Positions 6,847-17,371 of a stretch of 64,000 nucleotides of DNA are shown here, piece after piece. The notes under the pieces are model-generated. The model was not told where the DNA came from. It did no database searches and was given only the letters and a program-made list of their open reading frames with translations. Position 1 is the first letter of the stretch, and every line of letters starts with the position of its first letter. This stretch comes from Streptomyces novaecaesareae. GTDB lineage: Bacteria; Actinomycetota; Actinomycetes; Streptomycetales; Streptomycetaceae. The stretch spans positions 1-64,000 of the forward strand of contig NZ_JNWQ01000044.1 of the NCBI RefSeq assembly GCF_000716875.1, in the 5' to 3' direction. The position numbers and the translations under genes were made by a program.

Positions 6847-8667
6847 TTACTCCCCCGCCTGCGGGTCGTCGGCGGTGTCGGACGGGTCGGTGCCCGCGGC
6901 CTCGGTGCCCTCGGCGAGGGTCTCGTGGAACTGCTCCACGGCCTCCGGCTCGGACTCGATGTGGCCGCTGGCGGCACCGGTCATCGCGGTGCCCAGGTCC
7001 TCGGCGGTCACGGTGGCCGGGTCGGCGTCGGCGACCAGGCGGCCGCGGTAGATGACCCGGATGGTGTCGGAGAGGCCGATCAGCTCGTCCAGGTCGGCGG
7101 AGATCAGCAGGACGGCCAGGCCGGCCCGCTGGGCCACCCGGATGTGCTCCCAGATCTGCGCCTGCGCGCCGACGTCCACACCGCGGGTGGGGTGCGCGGC
7201 GATCAGCAGCTTGGGCTCGTGGCTCATCTCGCGGCCGATGATCAGCTTCTGCTGGTTGCCGCCGGAGAGCGAGGCCGCGGTGACCTCGATGCCGGGAGTA
7301 CGGACGTCGTACTCCTCGACGATCCGCTGGGTGTCCGTCCGGGCGGCGGCCGAGTCGAGGAACGGGCCCTTGGAGTTGGGCCGCTCGGTGACGTGGCCGA
7401 GGATCCGGTTCTCCCAGAGCGGGGCCTCCAGCAGCAGGCCGTGCTTGTGGCGGTCCTCGGGGATGTAGCCGATACCGGCCTCGCGGCGGGCCCGGGTCAG
7501 GGTGCCGGAGAGGTCCTTGCCGTCCAGGGTGACGGTGCCGCCGTCCAGCGGCAGCATGCCCATGATGGCCTCGACCAGTTCGGCCTGGCCGTTGCCCTCG
7601 ACACCCGCGATGCCGAGGATCTCGCCCTTGTGGATGCGCAGCGAGATGTCGTCCAGGACGACGCGCTCGATGCCCTCGGCGTCGGTCTTGGCGATCCGCA
7701 GGTCCTTGACGTCGAGCATCTCGGTCGTGGTGACGGTCGACTCGCGGCTCTCCGGGGAGGGCAGCTCGGCGCCGACCATCATCTCGGCGAGCTGGCGGGC
7801 GGTGACGACCTTCGGATCGGCGTCGCCGACCGTGGTGCCGCGCCGGATGACGCTGATCGCGTCGGCGACGGCCAGCACCTCGTGCAGCTTGTGCGAGATG
7901 AAGATGACGGTGACGCCCTCGGACTTGAGCTCGCGCAGGTTGTCGAACAGCGCGTCGACCTCCTGCGGGACCAGCACGGCCGTGGGCTCGTCGAGGATCA
8001 GGATCTTGGCGCCGCGGTACAGCACCTTGAGGATCTCGACGCGCTGGCGGTCGGCGACGCCGAGGTCCTCGACCAGGGCGTCCGGGCGCACGCCCAGGCC
8101 GTACTGGTCGGAGATCTCCTTGATCTTCGCCTTCGCCTTGGCGCCGATGCCGTGGAGGTTCTCGCCGCCGAGGACGACGTTCTCCCACACCGTGAGGTTG
8201 TCGGCGAGCATGAAGTGCTGGTGCACCATGCCGATGCCGCGGGAGATGGCGTCGCCGGGGGTGTTGAACTCGCACGGCTCGCCGTTGATCGCGATGGTGC
8301 CCTCGTCCGGCTTCTGCATGCCGTAGAGGATCTTCATCAGCGTCGACTTGCCGGCGCCGTTCTCGCCCATCAGGGCGTGCACGGTGCCGGTGCGGACGGT
8401 GAGGTTGATGTCGTGGTTGGCCACGACACCGGGGAAGCGCTTGGTGATGCCGCGCAGTTCGACGGCCGATGTCGCCGTCCCCGCGCTGGGGGTTCCGTCC
8501 TTGCGCAGGGGGACGGGGTCGGATGCGGTGATGGCGATCTCCTGGTGGTCTGGAGGCGCGTCGTTGCGCTCGGAGGGCCAAGGGCGGATACGGGGGGACG
8601 GAACGGGGCCCGGGGGTACGCGTTGAGCGCACCCTGCCGGGCCCCTCCCGTGAACTGTGTCGATCAT
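6847..8667 (-). CDS. Nucleoside ABC transporter ATP-binding protein (double NBD)
   Basis: Sugar/nucleoside-type ATPase with two fused nucleotide-binding domains. The first has a good Walker A (GENGAGKST) and Walker B (ILILDEPTAV). The second has the degenerate P-loop GVEGNGQAE and a strong signature LSGGNQQKL, the usual asymmetry in this family. The coordinates use the only canonical start, ATG 8667, but about 45 N-terminal residues there are Pro/Arg-rich, non-conserved and cross a hairpin. A clean AGGAG (8539-8543) stands 6 bases before an ATC codon at 8532 (ATC ACC GCA, exactly where family proteins begin), so the true product may start there and have 561 residues. Confidence 0.9.
   Translation of the reverse strand: MIDTVHGRGPAGCAQRVPPGPVPSPRIRPWPSERNDAPPDHQEIAITASDPVPLRKDGTPSAGTATSAVELRGITKRFPGVVANHDINLTVRTGTVHALMGENGAGKSTLMKILYGMQKPDEGTIAINGEPCEFNTPGDAISRGIGMVHQHFMLADNLTVWENVVLGGENLHGIGAKAKAKIKEISDQYGLGVRPDALVEDLGVADRQRVEILKVLYRGAKILILDEPTAVLVPQEVDALFDNLRELKSEGVTVIFISHKLHEVLAVADAISVIRRGTTVGDADPKVVTARQLAEMMVGAELPSPESRESTVTTTEMLDVKDLRIAKTDAEGIERVVLDDISLRIHKGEILGIAGVEGNGQAELVEAIMGMLPLDGGTVTLDGKDLSGTLTRARREAGIGYIPEDRHKHGLLLEAPLWENRILGHVTERPNSKGPFLDSAAARTDTQRIVEEYDVRTPGIEVTAASLSGGNQQKLIIGREMSHEPKLLIAAHPTRGVDVGAQAQIWEHIRVAQRAGLAVLLISADLDELIGLSDTIRVIYRGRLVADADPATVTAEDLGTAMTGAASGHIESEPEAVEQFHETLAEGTEAAGTDPSDTADDPQAGE
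8605..8645 (-). terminator. Hairpin between lipoprotein and ATPase genes (attenuator)
   Basis: Arms ggggcccgg (8605-8613) and ccgggcccc (8637-8645) are exact complements, with further imperfect pairing inside. It lies 73 bases after the substrate-binding lipoprotein stop in the transcription direction. Such partial terminators are common after binding-protein genes and keep the binding protein in molar excess over the ATPase and permeases. Its presence inside the nominal ATPase N-terminus argues for a downstream start of that gene. Confidence 0.5.
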
Positions 8668-8717
8668 CGCGCTGCCGGGCAGGCGGCAGGCGCTGTCGCG
8701 TCCGAGACGCGCGGTCC

Positions 8718-9779
8718 TTACTGGACCGGCGCGGTCGGGATGGTGGTGGCGCCGCTCTTGATGGCGTCGCCGGCGGCCTTCAGCTTGTCCTGGATGTCGT
8801 CGATCTTGCCGCCGGTGGTGGCGAGCGAGACACCGTCGGCCTTCAGGTCGAAGAGCTTGATGCCGGTGAAGGCGTTGCCCTTCTTGACCGAGTCGATGTA
8901 CGCGTAGACCGCGTTGTCGACGTTCTTGACCATCGAGGTCAGGATGCTGTTCTTGTACTTCGCCAGGGCCGGCTGGCTGGCCTGGTCGGAGTCGACACCG
9001 ATGGCCAGGGCGCCCTGCTTGTTGGCGACGGCCTCGATGGCGCCGTTGCCGGAGGAGCCGGCGGCGGAGTAGATGATGTCCGCGCCCTTGTCGAGCTGAC
9101 CCTGGGCGGCTTCCTTGCCCTTGTCGGGCGAGTTGAAGCCGGAGAAGTCCGGCGGGGTGGTCAGGTAGGTGGTCTCGACGACGATGTTCGGGTCGACGGA
9201 CTTCACACCCGCCTTGTAACCGGCCTCGAACTTCTTGATCAGCTCGGACTGCACACCGCCGATGAAGCCGACGTGCTTGGCCTTGCTCTTGTTCGCGGCG
9301 GCGACACCGGCCAGGTACGAACCCTCCTGCTCGGCGAAGAGCAGCGAGGTGACGTTGGACGGCTGGTCCTTGTCGTTCGAGTCGATGATCGCGAACTTGA
9401 CGTTCGGGTTGTCCTTGGCGACCTTGTTGACCGCCGGCTGGTAGACGAAGCCGACCGCGATGACGGTCTTGTAGCCGGCGTCGACCAGGTTCTTGAGGCG
9501 GGTCTCCTTGTCGGCCTCGGCCTCACCGGTCTTGGCCTCGGCCTCGGTGACGGAGGCGCCCAGGTCGGCCTTGGCCTTGTCGAGACCACGGGCGGCGGAG
9601 TCGTTGAACGACTGGTCGCCACGGCCGCCGATGTCGTAGGCCATACCGACCTTCAGCGAGCCGTCGCCCGAGGCGGAGGAGGAGGTGTTGTCGGTGCTCT
9701 TTGCGCCGCAAGCGGCGAGCGAGGCCATGCCCAGGGAACCCGAGAGCACAACCGCGGCGAGCTTCATTGAACGGCGCAA
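8718..9779 (-). CDS. BMP family nucleoside-binding lipoprotein
   Basis: 353-residue secreted lipoprotein, the substrate-binding component of the importer, tethered outside the membrane. The signal peptide ends in the lipobox SLAAC, followed by a Ser/Thr-rich tether and the Bmp/PnrA fold beginning KVGMAYDIGGRGDQSFNDSA, typical of purine-nucleoside receptors. The frame allows GTG 9800, but that codon lies upstream of the ribosome site AAGGAG. TTG 9779 is 8 bases after that site and gives the normal start (MRRSMKL), so it is preferred. It is the first gene of the transporter-cdd-deoA run; a nested inverted repeat upstream may be its operator. Confidence 0.93.
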   Translation of the reverse strand: MRRSMKLAAVVLSGSLGMASLAACGAKSTDNTSSSASGDGSLKVGMAYDIGGRGDQSFNDSAARGLDKAKADLGASVTEAEAKTGEAEADKETRLKNLVDAGYKTVIAVGFVYQPAVNKVAKDNPNVKFAIIDSNDKDQPSNVTSLLFAEQEGSYLAGVAAANKSKAKHVGFIGGVQSELIKKFEAGYKAGVKSVDPNIVVETTYLTTPPDFSGFNSPDKGKEAAQGQLDKGADIIYSAAGSSGNGAIEAVANKQGALAIGVDSDQASQPALAKYKNSILTSMVKNVDNAVYAYIDSVKKGNAFTGIKLFDLKADGVSLATTGGKIDDIQDKLKAAGDAIKSGATTIPTAPVQ

Positions 9780-9827
9780 GGGAGTTTCTCCTTCTGACAC
9801 GCAACCGTTTGGCGTGGTCGGACGCCA

Positions 9828-9860
9828 CCGTAACGCGCGTAGAACACGGTTGTGTTACGG
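9828..9860. promoter_or_regulatory. Nested inverted repeat upstream of nucleoside importer operon
   Basis: Outer arms ccgtaac (9828-9834) and gttacgg (9854-9860) enclose a second inverted repeat, AACAC-N4-GTGTT, on the minus strand. It is about 50-80 bases upstream of the lipoprotein start, where a repressor of nucleoside uptake could act. The regulator is not in the window. Confidence 0.4.
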
Positions 9861-10034
9861 GGTGCCGGAGCATTCGGGTTGTTATCAAACCGTGGTCTGA
9901 CGGCCCTCCCGAGGCCCTCTACCCCTACACGGACGGTGGTCCGGGGTTGGTTCGGCCCAGTTTACGGAACCGCACCGAAACCCCGGATCCCGACGATCCG
10001 CCCACGTGTCGGCCATTCGACCCGCGACGCGGCC

Positions 10035-11288
10035 TCAGCTCCCGTCGGCCTCCAGGGCCAGGGCCGCGAAGAGTTCGGCGCCGATGCCGATCGCCCGCTC
10101 GTCGACGTCGAACCGGCCCTGGTGCAGGTCGCGGACGGTGGTGTCACCGGGGGTGCGGACGCCGAGCCGGGCCAGCGCGCCCGGGGCGTGCTCCAGGTAC
10201 CAGGAGAAGTCCTCGCCACCGAGGCTCTGTTCGGTGCCCTCCACCACCTGGAGGCCGTCGCGCAGGAAGCGCGCCGTCATCACCTCGTCCAGCCGCGCGA
10301 CCGAGACCGCCTCGTTGACCACCGGCGGCACCCCGCGGTGGTAGTCCAGCGTCCACTTGGCCCGGTAGGTCTCGGCGAGCTTGGCGATCAGCTCGTGCAG
10401 CAGGTCCGGCGCCTCGCGCCAGCCGTCCAGCTCCAGGCAGCGGACGGTGCCCTCCAGCTCGGCGTGTTGGGGGATGACGTTGGCCGCGGAGCCGGAGGCG
10501 ATCCGGCCCCAGACCAGGCTGACGCCCCAGCGCGGGTCCATCCGGCGGGCCAGCGCGCCGGGGAGGTCGGCGGCCATCCTGGCCACCGCGGTCACCAGGT
10601 CGGTGGTCAGGTGCGGGCGGGCGGTGTGCCCGCCGGGGCCGTCCAGGTGCAGCACCAGGCGGTCGCAGGCCGAGGTGATCGCGCCGGTGCGCAGGGCGAT
10701 CCGGCCGACCTCCACCTTCGGGTCGCAGTGCACCGCGAAGATCCGGCCGACGCCGTCCATGCCGCCGGCCTTGATCACGTCCAGCGCCCCGCCCGGCATG
10801 ACCTCCTCGGCCGGCTGGAAGACCAGCCGGACCGGGCGGCGCAGTTCGCCGGTGCGGGCGGCCTCGGCCAGCACCAGACCGGCGCCGAGCACCACCGCGG
10901 TGTGCACGTCGTGGCCGCAGGCGTGGGCCCGGCCGGGGACGGTCGAGCGGTAGGGCACGTCGGTCTTGGCGTCGTCGATCGGCAGCGCGTCGATGTCGGC
11001 GCGGAAGGCCAGGAACTCCTCGCCGGGGGCGGTGCCGGGCGGGACGATGTCGACGAGCAGGCCGGTGCCGCCGGGCAGCACCCGGGGTTCGAGGCCCGCC
11101 GCCACCAGCCGGTCGCGCAGCAGCCCGGTGGTGCGGAACTCCTGGCGGCCCAGCTCCGGGTGCCGGTGCAGATCACGGCGGAAGGCGATCAGCTCGGGCT
11201 CCAGCGCCCTCACCCGGTCGCGCAGTTCGACGGCGGGGCGGGCGGCGGCAAGAGTGGCGCCCGGCTGAGCGGGCTCAGGACGGTTCAT
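10035..11288 (-). CDS. M20 family amidohydrolase (hippurate-hydrolase-like)
   Basis: 417-residue cytoplasmic metallopeptidase of the M20D/AmiB group, which hydrolyses N-acyl amino acids or similar amides. Metal-site signatures are HPELGRQEFRT, the ACGHDVHTA motif (Cys, His, Asp, His), QPAEE with the catalytic Glu and SLGGEDFSWYLE near the end. A dimerisation domain lies in the middle (about residues 185-295). The frame is open upstream to 11432, but MNRPEPAQPG at 11288 fits the family N-terminus. It precedes the nucleoside importer on the same strand by 255 bases with an intervening inverted repeat, so co-transcription is unproven. The substrate is unknown. Confidence 0.9.
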   Translation of the reverse strand: MNRPEPAQPGATLAAARPAVELRDRVRALEPELIAFRRDLHRHPELGRQEFRTTGLLRDRLVAAGLEPRVLPGGTGLLVDIVPPGTAPGEEFLAFRADIDALPIDDAKTDVPYRSTVPGRAHACGHDVHTAVVLGAGLVLAEAARTGELRRPVRLVFQPAEEVMPGGALDVIKAGGMDGVGRIFAVHCDPKVEVGRIALRTGAITSACDRLVLHLDGPGGHTARPHLTTDLVTAVARMAADLPGALARRMDPRWGVSLVWGRIASGSAANVIPQHAELEGTVRCLELDGWREAPDLLHELIAKLAETYRAKWTLDYHRGVPPVVNEAVSVARLDEVMTARFLRDGLQVVEGTEQSLGGEDFSWYLEHAPGALARLGVRTPGDTTVRDLHQGRFDVDERAIGIGAELFAALALEADGS

Positions 11289-11500
11289 CTCCCCAAGAGT
11301 AGGCCTGTTGGGGGGATTTGGCCCGACTTCCGGAAAACTAGTCTCCGGATGGGCGCATACCGGCCGGACAGGTGGGTATGACATCTCGTTTAGGCCGCCT
11401 TCCCCGAGTTGCTTGCCCTGTGCAACGATCACCCTGGCCGGTGGTCACGGCCGCCATCTCCTTGACGAAGAACTGACGTTGACGGCCGTTCAGGCGGTGC

Positions 11501-13108
<1,608 letters not shown>

Positions 13109-13231
13109 GGGTCCCTCCAGGGGATCGGCGGGGGCGCTGGTCGGTTCTCGCGATGCCTCGCAATGTAGGGCGTGTCTGACAATTCGCGTTGGACCAGCGT
13201 GCGGCGTTGGGGTGCGTGCATCGCAAGGCGG

Positions 13232-13238
13232 AGGAGGG
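13232..13238 (+). promoter_or_regulatory. Strong ribosome-binding site deciding the SDR start
   Basis: AGGAGGG lies 5 bases before ATG 13244, nearly full complementarity to the 16S tail. No comparable site precedes the alternative ATG 13295, where family similarity begins. The sequence therefore favours an N-terminal extension of 17 residues. Confidence 0.6.
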
Positions 13239-13243
13239 AGTCC

Positions 13244-14050
13244 ATGCGGAGCATCGGCGACCGACGACAACGCGGCGAGGTGCGTGCCCCGGCAATGACC
13301 GAGCAGAAGGTGGCCGTGGTCACCGGTGCCAGCAGCGGAATCGGCGCGGCGACCGCCCGCCGGCTGGCCGACGAGGGCTTCGAGGTGGTGCTGACCGCCC
13401 GCCGCACCGAGCGGATCGAGGCGCTGGCCAAGGAGATCGAGGGCCGGGGCGGTACGGCGCGGGCGGTCACCCTGGACGTCACCGACCGGGCCGCCGTGGA
13501 CGCCTTCGCGGCCGGGGTCGGCCGGGTGGACGTCCTGGTGAACAACGCGGGCGGCGCGGTCGGCGCCGAGACGGTCGAGCACGGCGACCCGGCCGACTGG
13601 CGCGCGATGTACGAGGTGAACGTGCTCGGCGTGCTGCACGTGACGCAGGCGCTGCTGCCGGCCCTGCGGGCCACCGGGGACGGCACGGTGCTGGTGCTCT
13701 CCTCGACCGCCGCGCTGGCCGCGTACGAGGGCGGCGGCGGGTACGTGGCCGCCAAGCACGCCGCGCACACCATCGCGGCCACGCTGCGGCTGGAGCTGTG
13801 CGGGGAGCCGATCCGGGTGATCGAGATCGCGCCCGGCATGGTGAAGTCCGAGGGCTTCGCGATCACCCGCTTCCGCGGTGACGAGGAGAAGGCCGCCGCC
13901 GTGTACGCGGGCGTGGCCGAGCCGCTGACCTCGGAGGACGTCGCGGACACCGTGGCCTGGGCGGTCACCCGCCCCTCGCACGTGAACATCGACCTGCTGG
14001 TGGTCCGGCCCCGGGCGCAGGCGGCCAACCACAAGGTCCACCGCGGCTGA
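13244..14050 (+). CDS. SDR family NAD(P)-dependent oxidoreductase
   Basis: 268-residue classical short-chain dehydrogenase. The cofactor loop TGASSGIG is at residues 27-34; the Arg pair in TARRTERIE after strand 2 suggests NADP(H). NNAG, the catalytic Ser in VLSSTAAL and YVAAK (catalytic Tyr and Lys) follow. The YdfG/clavaldehyde-dehydrogenase-like class with broad 3-hydroxyacid or serine activity is a reasonable guess. The start at 13244 is chosen for its strong ribosome site; a shorter form from ATG 13295 (251 residues) is the alternative. It is divergent from the mutase gene with 135 bases between them. The physiological substrate is unknown. Confidence 0.9.
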   Translation: MRSIGDRRQRGEVRAPAMTEQKVAVVTGASSGIGAATARRLADEGFEVVLTARRTERIEALAKEIEGRGGTARAVTLDVTDRAAVDAFAAGVGRVDVLVNNAGGAVGAETVEHGDPADWRAMYEVNVLGVLHVTQALLPALRATGDGTVLVLSSTAALAAYEGGGGYVAAKHAAHTIAATLRLELCGEPIRVIEIAPGMVKSEGFAITRFRGDEEKAAAVYAGVAEPLTSEDVADTVAWAVTRPSHVNIDLLVVRPRAQAANHKVHRG

Positions 14051-14118
14051 CCCCGGCCCGGCGGGCGACCCGGGGGCCCAAGATCGAGCACGTCACAGCC
14101 CAGTGGTACACACGTGCG

Positions 14119-15768
14119 ATGAACAGCTTCCGGGCCGCCCGCCCACATGTCCTGCTGACCGCCGTGGCGGCAGGCACCCTCCTCCTCGCCACCGCGTGCA
14201 ACGACACCGCCACGCCCGCCCAGAACCGCGCCGCCGGCACCCCGGCGTCCACCGCCGCGAGCCCCAGCACCACCCCGACGCCCACCCCCAGGCCCACCGG
14301 CGAGGCCGACCCGGCGCTCAAGCCCTTCTACGGCCAGCAGATCACCTGGGCGGCCTGCCCGGCCGACCCCAAGGCCGCCGAGGCCAAGATCGACATATCC
14401 GGACTGCAGTGCGGCCGGCTGCACGTCCCGCTCGACTACACCAACCCCGCCACCGACGCGATCGACCTCGCGCTGATCAGGTACCCGGCTGCCAAGCCGG
14501 ACCAGCGGGTCGGCTCGCTGATGGTCAACCCGGGCGGCCCCGGCGGCTCCGGCGTCGAGATGGTCAAGTACGGCACCAAGGACTTCGCCGGCGCCCTGCA
14601 CGACCGCTTCGACGTGATCGGCTTCGACCCGCGCGGCACCGGCGACAGCTCCCCGGTCGTCTGTTACGACGACAAGCAGCACGACACCGCCAACCAGACG
14701 GACGAGCCGCTCGACCCGGCCGAGCGCAAGGCCGCGCACGTCAAGCAGTCCACCGACCACGCCGCCGCCTGCCAGGCCAAGTCCGGCAAGCTGCTGCCCT
14801 TCGTCGGCACCCGCAACACCGCCCGCGACCTGGACGTGCTGCGCGCCGTCGCCGGCGACAAGAAGCTCAACTACCTGGGCATCTCCTACGGCACCTACCT
14901 CGGCGCGCTGTACGCCGAGGAGTTCCCGAAGAACACCGGCCGGCTGATCCTGGACGGCGCCGTCGACCCCGCCCAGGACACCCTGGACCACGGTGTCGAC
15001 CAGCTGGTCGGGTTCGAGAAGTCCTTCGAGCGCTTCGCCGCGGACTGCGTGGAGAACCACGCCGACGAGTGCCCGCTCGGCCCCGACAAGGACAAGGCCG
15101 CCAAGAAGGCCGCCGACTTCCTGGACGGCCTCCACGACAAGCCGCTGACCACCAAGGACGGCCGCAAGCTCACCCGCGACCAGGCCTGGACCGGCGTCAT
15201 CTCGATGCTCTACGGCGACGAGAAGACCTCCTGGAAGTACCTGCGGGCCGGCCTCGGCTGGGCGATGATGCGCGGCAAGGGCGACTACCTGCTGGCCTTC
15301 GCCGACGAGTACAACGGCCGCGACGAGAACGGCCACTACAGCCCGATGGACGAGGCCAACGGCGCGATCAGCTGCGCCGACGCCGCCCGCCCGGCGCCGA
15401 CCCCGGAACACGCCAAGGCGGCGGTGGACCGGCTGCTCGCCGAGGCCCCGCTGCTGTCCAAGGGCGTCACGGTGGACGACTACAGCGAGCCGGGCTGCGC
15501 CTACTGGCCGTTCAAGACCCAGGAGAAGCCGCACACCATCCGGGCCGAGGGCAGCGCGCCGATCCTGGTGGTCGGCTCCACCGGCGACCCGGCCACCCCG
15601 TACGCCTCGGCCGAGTCGCTGGCCAAGGGCTTCGCCGACGCCACCCTGCTGACCCGGGTCGGCGAGGGCCACGGCGCGTTCGGCAAGGGCAACGCCTGCA
15701 TCGACCGGGCCATGGAGGCCTACCTGACCGACGGCACGATGCCGGCCCCGGGCACCCGCTGCACCTGA
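14119..15768 (+). CDS. Secreted alpha/beta hydrolase lipoprotein (tripeptidyl aminopeptidase-like)
   Basis: 549-residue exported hydrolase of the S33/TAP type. A signal peptide ends in the lipobox-like LLATAC, then a Thr/Pro-rich tether of about 45 residues. The catalytic domain carries the oxyanion region NPGGPGGSG, the nucleophile elbow GISYGTYLG, the acid in VVGSTGDPATPY and the His in GEGHGAFG. The TAP C-terminal domain (Abhydrolase_4) is recognisable. Streptomyces relatives remove N-terminal tripeptides from secreted proteins or peptides. No Shine-Dalgarno sequence is visible before ATG 14119, so the mRNA may be leaderless. Neighbours do not suggest a pathway. Confidence 0.9.
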   Translation: MNSFRAARPHVLLTAVAAGTLLLATACNDTATPAQNRAAGTPASTAASPSTTPTPTPRPTGEADPALKPFYGQQITWAACPADPKAAEAKIDISGLQCGRLHVPLDYTNPATDAIDLALIRYPAAKPDQRVGSLMVNPGGPGGSGVEMVKYGTKDFAGALHDRFDVIGFDPRGTGDSSPVVCYDDKQHDTANQTDEPLDPAERKAAHVKQSTDHAAACQAKSGKLLPFVGTRNTARDLDVLRAVAGDKKLNYLGISYGTYLGALYAEEFPKNTGRLILDGAVDPAQDTLDHGVDQLVGFEKSFERFAADCVENHADECPLGPDKDKAAKKAADFLDGLHDKPLTTKDGRKLTRDQAWTGVISMLYGDEKTSWKYLRAGLGWAMMRGKGDYLLAFADEYNGRDENGHYSPMDEANGAISCADAARPAPTPEHAKAAVDRLLAEAPLLSKGVTVDDYSEPGCAYWPFKTQEKPHTIRAEGSAPILVVGSTGDPATPYASAESLAKGFADATLLTRVGEGHGAFGKGNACIDRAMEAYLTDGTMPAPGTRCT

Positions 15769-15922
15769 TCCGAAAACCGGGTCAGTAGAAAAACGCGGGG
15801 AGGGCGCTGACGCGAAGGTGTCAACGTCACAACTTGATAGCTCGTCCGGATGAATTCGGCGCGCGCCCTCCCCAACTGATGACGGCTCAACTACCTTTGA
15901 GGCGCTGTCGGACCGGCGCCGG

Positions 15923-16549
15923 GTGCCCCTCCGCAGCCCCATACTTCAGCTGCTCCACCACCCACTTCACCGGCACCTTCCCGCCCCTCACGAGGAGGAC
16001 CCGCTGGCCAGCGACATCCCGTCACAGCGGCTCGACGTCAGAACAGAGCCGACCCTCCTCGGGTTGCACCGCTTCAACGAAGCCGACGCCGGCGCCGCCG
16101 AGGAGGCCCTGCTGGCCTGCTGCGGCAGCCACCGCTGGGCCCTGCGGCTCACCGCGCACCGGCCGTACCCCGACATAGAGTCCCTGCTGGCCGCCGCCAG
16201 TGAGGCCTCCTACGACCTGCGCCCGGCCGACCTCGCCGAGGCGCTGGCGGACGAGAGCTGGATGCCGCAGCCGCTGCTCGGCATGCGGGCCCCCGGAAGC
16301 CAGGCCGCGCACACCGCGCTGCGGGCGGCGCACGCCGCGTACGAGGCCCGGTTCGGCCACGTCTTCGTGGTCTGCCTGGAGGGCGTCGCCCCGGAGGAGA
16401 TGCTCGACACCGTGCTCTCCTCCATCCGCACCCGGCTCGCCAACGACCCGGACGAGGAGCGGCTGATCGCGGCGGACGAGCTCCGCCGGATCGCCCTCAC
16501 CCGCCTGGAGCACCTGGTCGCCACCCACTCGGAGGCCGGAGCGCACTGA
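15923..16549 (+). CDS. OHCU decarboxylase family protein (possible CTG start)
   Basis: Small helical protein of the 2-oxo-4-hydroxy-4-carboxy-5-ureidoimidazoline decarboxylase family, which makes S-allantoin in urate breakdown. Family elements are LHRFNEADAGAAEEALLACC, the SHRWALRL stretch, RPYPDIESLLAAASEASYDL and LAEALADESWMPQPLLG. The longest form starts at GTG 15923, but its first 27 residues are His/Pro/Leu-rich and unlike the family. A GAGGAGG ribosome site (15992-15998) stands 5 bases before CTG 16004, so initiation at CTG (181 residues) is plausible; TTG 16064 is another option. No other urate genes are nearby, so activity in uricolysis is unproven. Confidence 0.75.
   Translation: MPLRSPILQLLHHPLHRHLPAPHEEDPLASDIPSQRLDVRTEPTLLGLHRFNEADAGAAEEALLACCGSHRWALRLTAHRPYPDIESLLAAASEASYDLRPADLAEALADESWMPQPLLGMRAPGSQAAHTALRAAHAAYEARFGHVFVVCLEGVAPEEMLDTVLSSIRTRLANDPDEERLIAADELRRIALTRLEHLVATHSEAGAH
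15992..15998 (+). promoter_or_regulatory. Ribosome-binding site before a CTG codon
   Basis: GAGGAGG is followed after 5 bases by CTG GCC AGC in the reading frame of the OHCU decarboxylase-like gene. No ATG, GTG or TTG is within reach of this site. It suggests a rare CTG start. Confidence 0.4.
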
Positions 16550-16594
16550 CCACCGCCCGCGCCGGCCACCCCCTCCTCCCGCCCCTCCCTATCC

Positions 16595-17371
16595 CTACGC
16601 CCCCGCCTCTGCGGCCCGCAGCTTGGCCACCTGCTGCCGGACGATCCGCTCGTCCGGCGCGGCGGCCGGCGCGGCCGCGACCCCGAAGGTGGTGAACACC
16701 GCGAGCGCCGGGCCGACCCGGGCCAGCACCGCGCGCTGGGCGAGCACGGCGGTACCCGATTCATTCGTGAGGGTGAACCCGATCGCCTCGTCCGCTCCCC
16801 CGGGCGTGGGCGTGTCCACCCGGTTCAGCCGGTGCCTGGTCCGGATCGGCACCCGCTTCCCCGGCTTCTCGGCCGGCGGCGGCGGGGCCGTCGAGGTGAA
16901 CGAGGCGCACGGGCCGAACAGCCCCTCCAGCTCCACCCGCACCGCGGCCGCCCGGCCGGCCCGGTAGCCGAGCAGCCCGCCGTACACGCCGCCCGCCGGG
17001 TCGGCGGCCCGGGCCACGCTCAGATCGGTCTCCGCGTACGGGCGGCCCGAGGCCGGGGAGGCCGAGGCGGCGGCCGGGCCCGGCGGGGCGACCGGGGCCA
17101 CCACGTCCAGCAGCGGCTGGCAGGCCGGGGTGTCCGCCGTCTCCCGCCCGGAGCCCGCCCCGGTGTCGCCGTGACCGGGTGTCACCACCGTCACCGTGTA
17201 CCCCGGGCCCAGGTCGGCGTCGGCCAGCGCGGCCGCCCGCAGCTGCGCCGCGGTCAGCTCCCGGCCGGGCCCCACCACCTCCCCGGAGGGGCCGCCGACC
17301 GTGGTACACCCGGTCGCGAGCAGCAGACCGGCCAGGGCGGCGGCGGACGGACGGGCGGGACGGAGCGGCAC
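16595..17371 (-). CDS. Hypothetical lipoprotein
   Basis: 258-residue exported lipoprotein of unknown function. The signal peptide of about 22 residues ends in the lipobox LLATGC. The mature part is Ala/Gly/Pro-rich with two Cys (in TPACQPLL and FGPCASF) that may form a disulfide, and a C-terminal half of beta-strand character. This resembles the sensor-like lipoproteins of actinomycetes (LpqN/PknH-sensor type), but the similarity is too weak to name. GTG 17371 is preferred over the upstream ATG 17425 because GAGG stands 5 bases before it and a normal n-region results. It is divergent from sdhC. Confidence 0.75.
   Translation of the reverse strand: MPLRPARPSAAALAGLLLATGCTTVGGPSGEVVGPGRELTAAQLRAAALADADLGPGYTVTVVTPGHGDTGAGSGRETADTPACQPLLDVVAPVAPPGPAAASASPASGRPYAETDLSVARAADPAGGVYGGLLGYRAGRAAAVRVELEGLFGPCASFTSTAPPPPAEKPGKRVPIRTRHRLNRVDTPTPGGADEAIGFTLTNESGTAVLAQRAVLARVGPALAVFTTFGVAAAPAAAPDERIVRQQVAKLRAAEAGA

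Noticed and set aside
13295..14050. Shorter SDR start at ATG 13295
   Set aside because: Family similarity begins there, but no ribosome site precedes it, whereas ATG 13244 has AGGAGGG at 5 bases. It is kept as an alternative rather than the main call.
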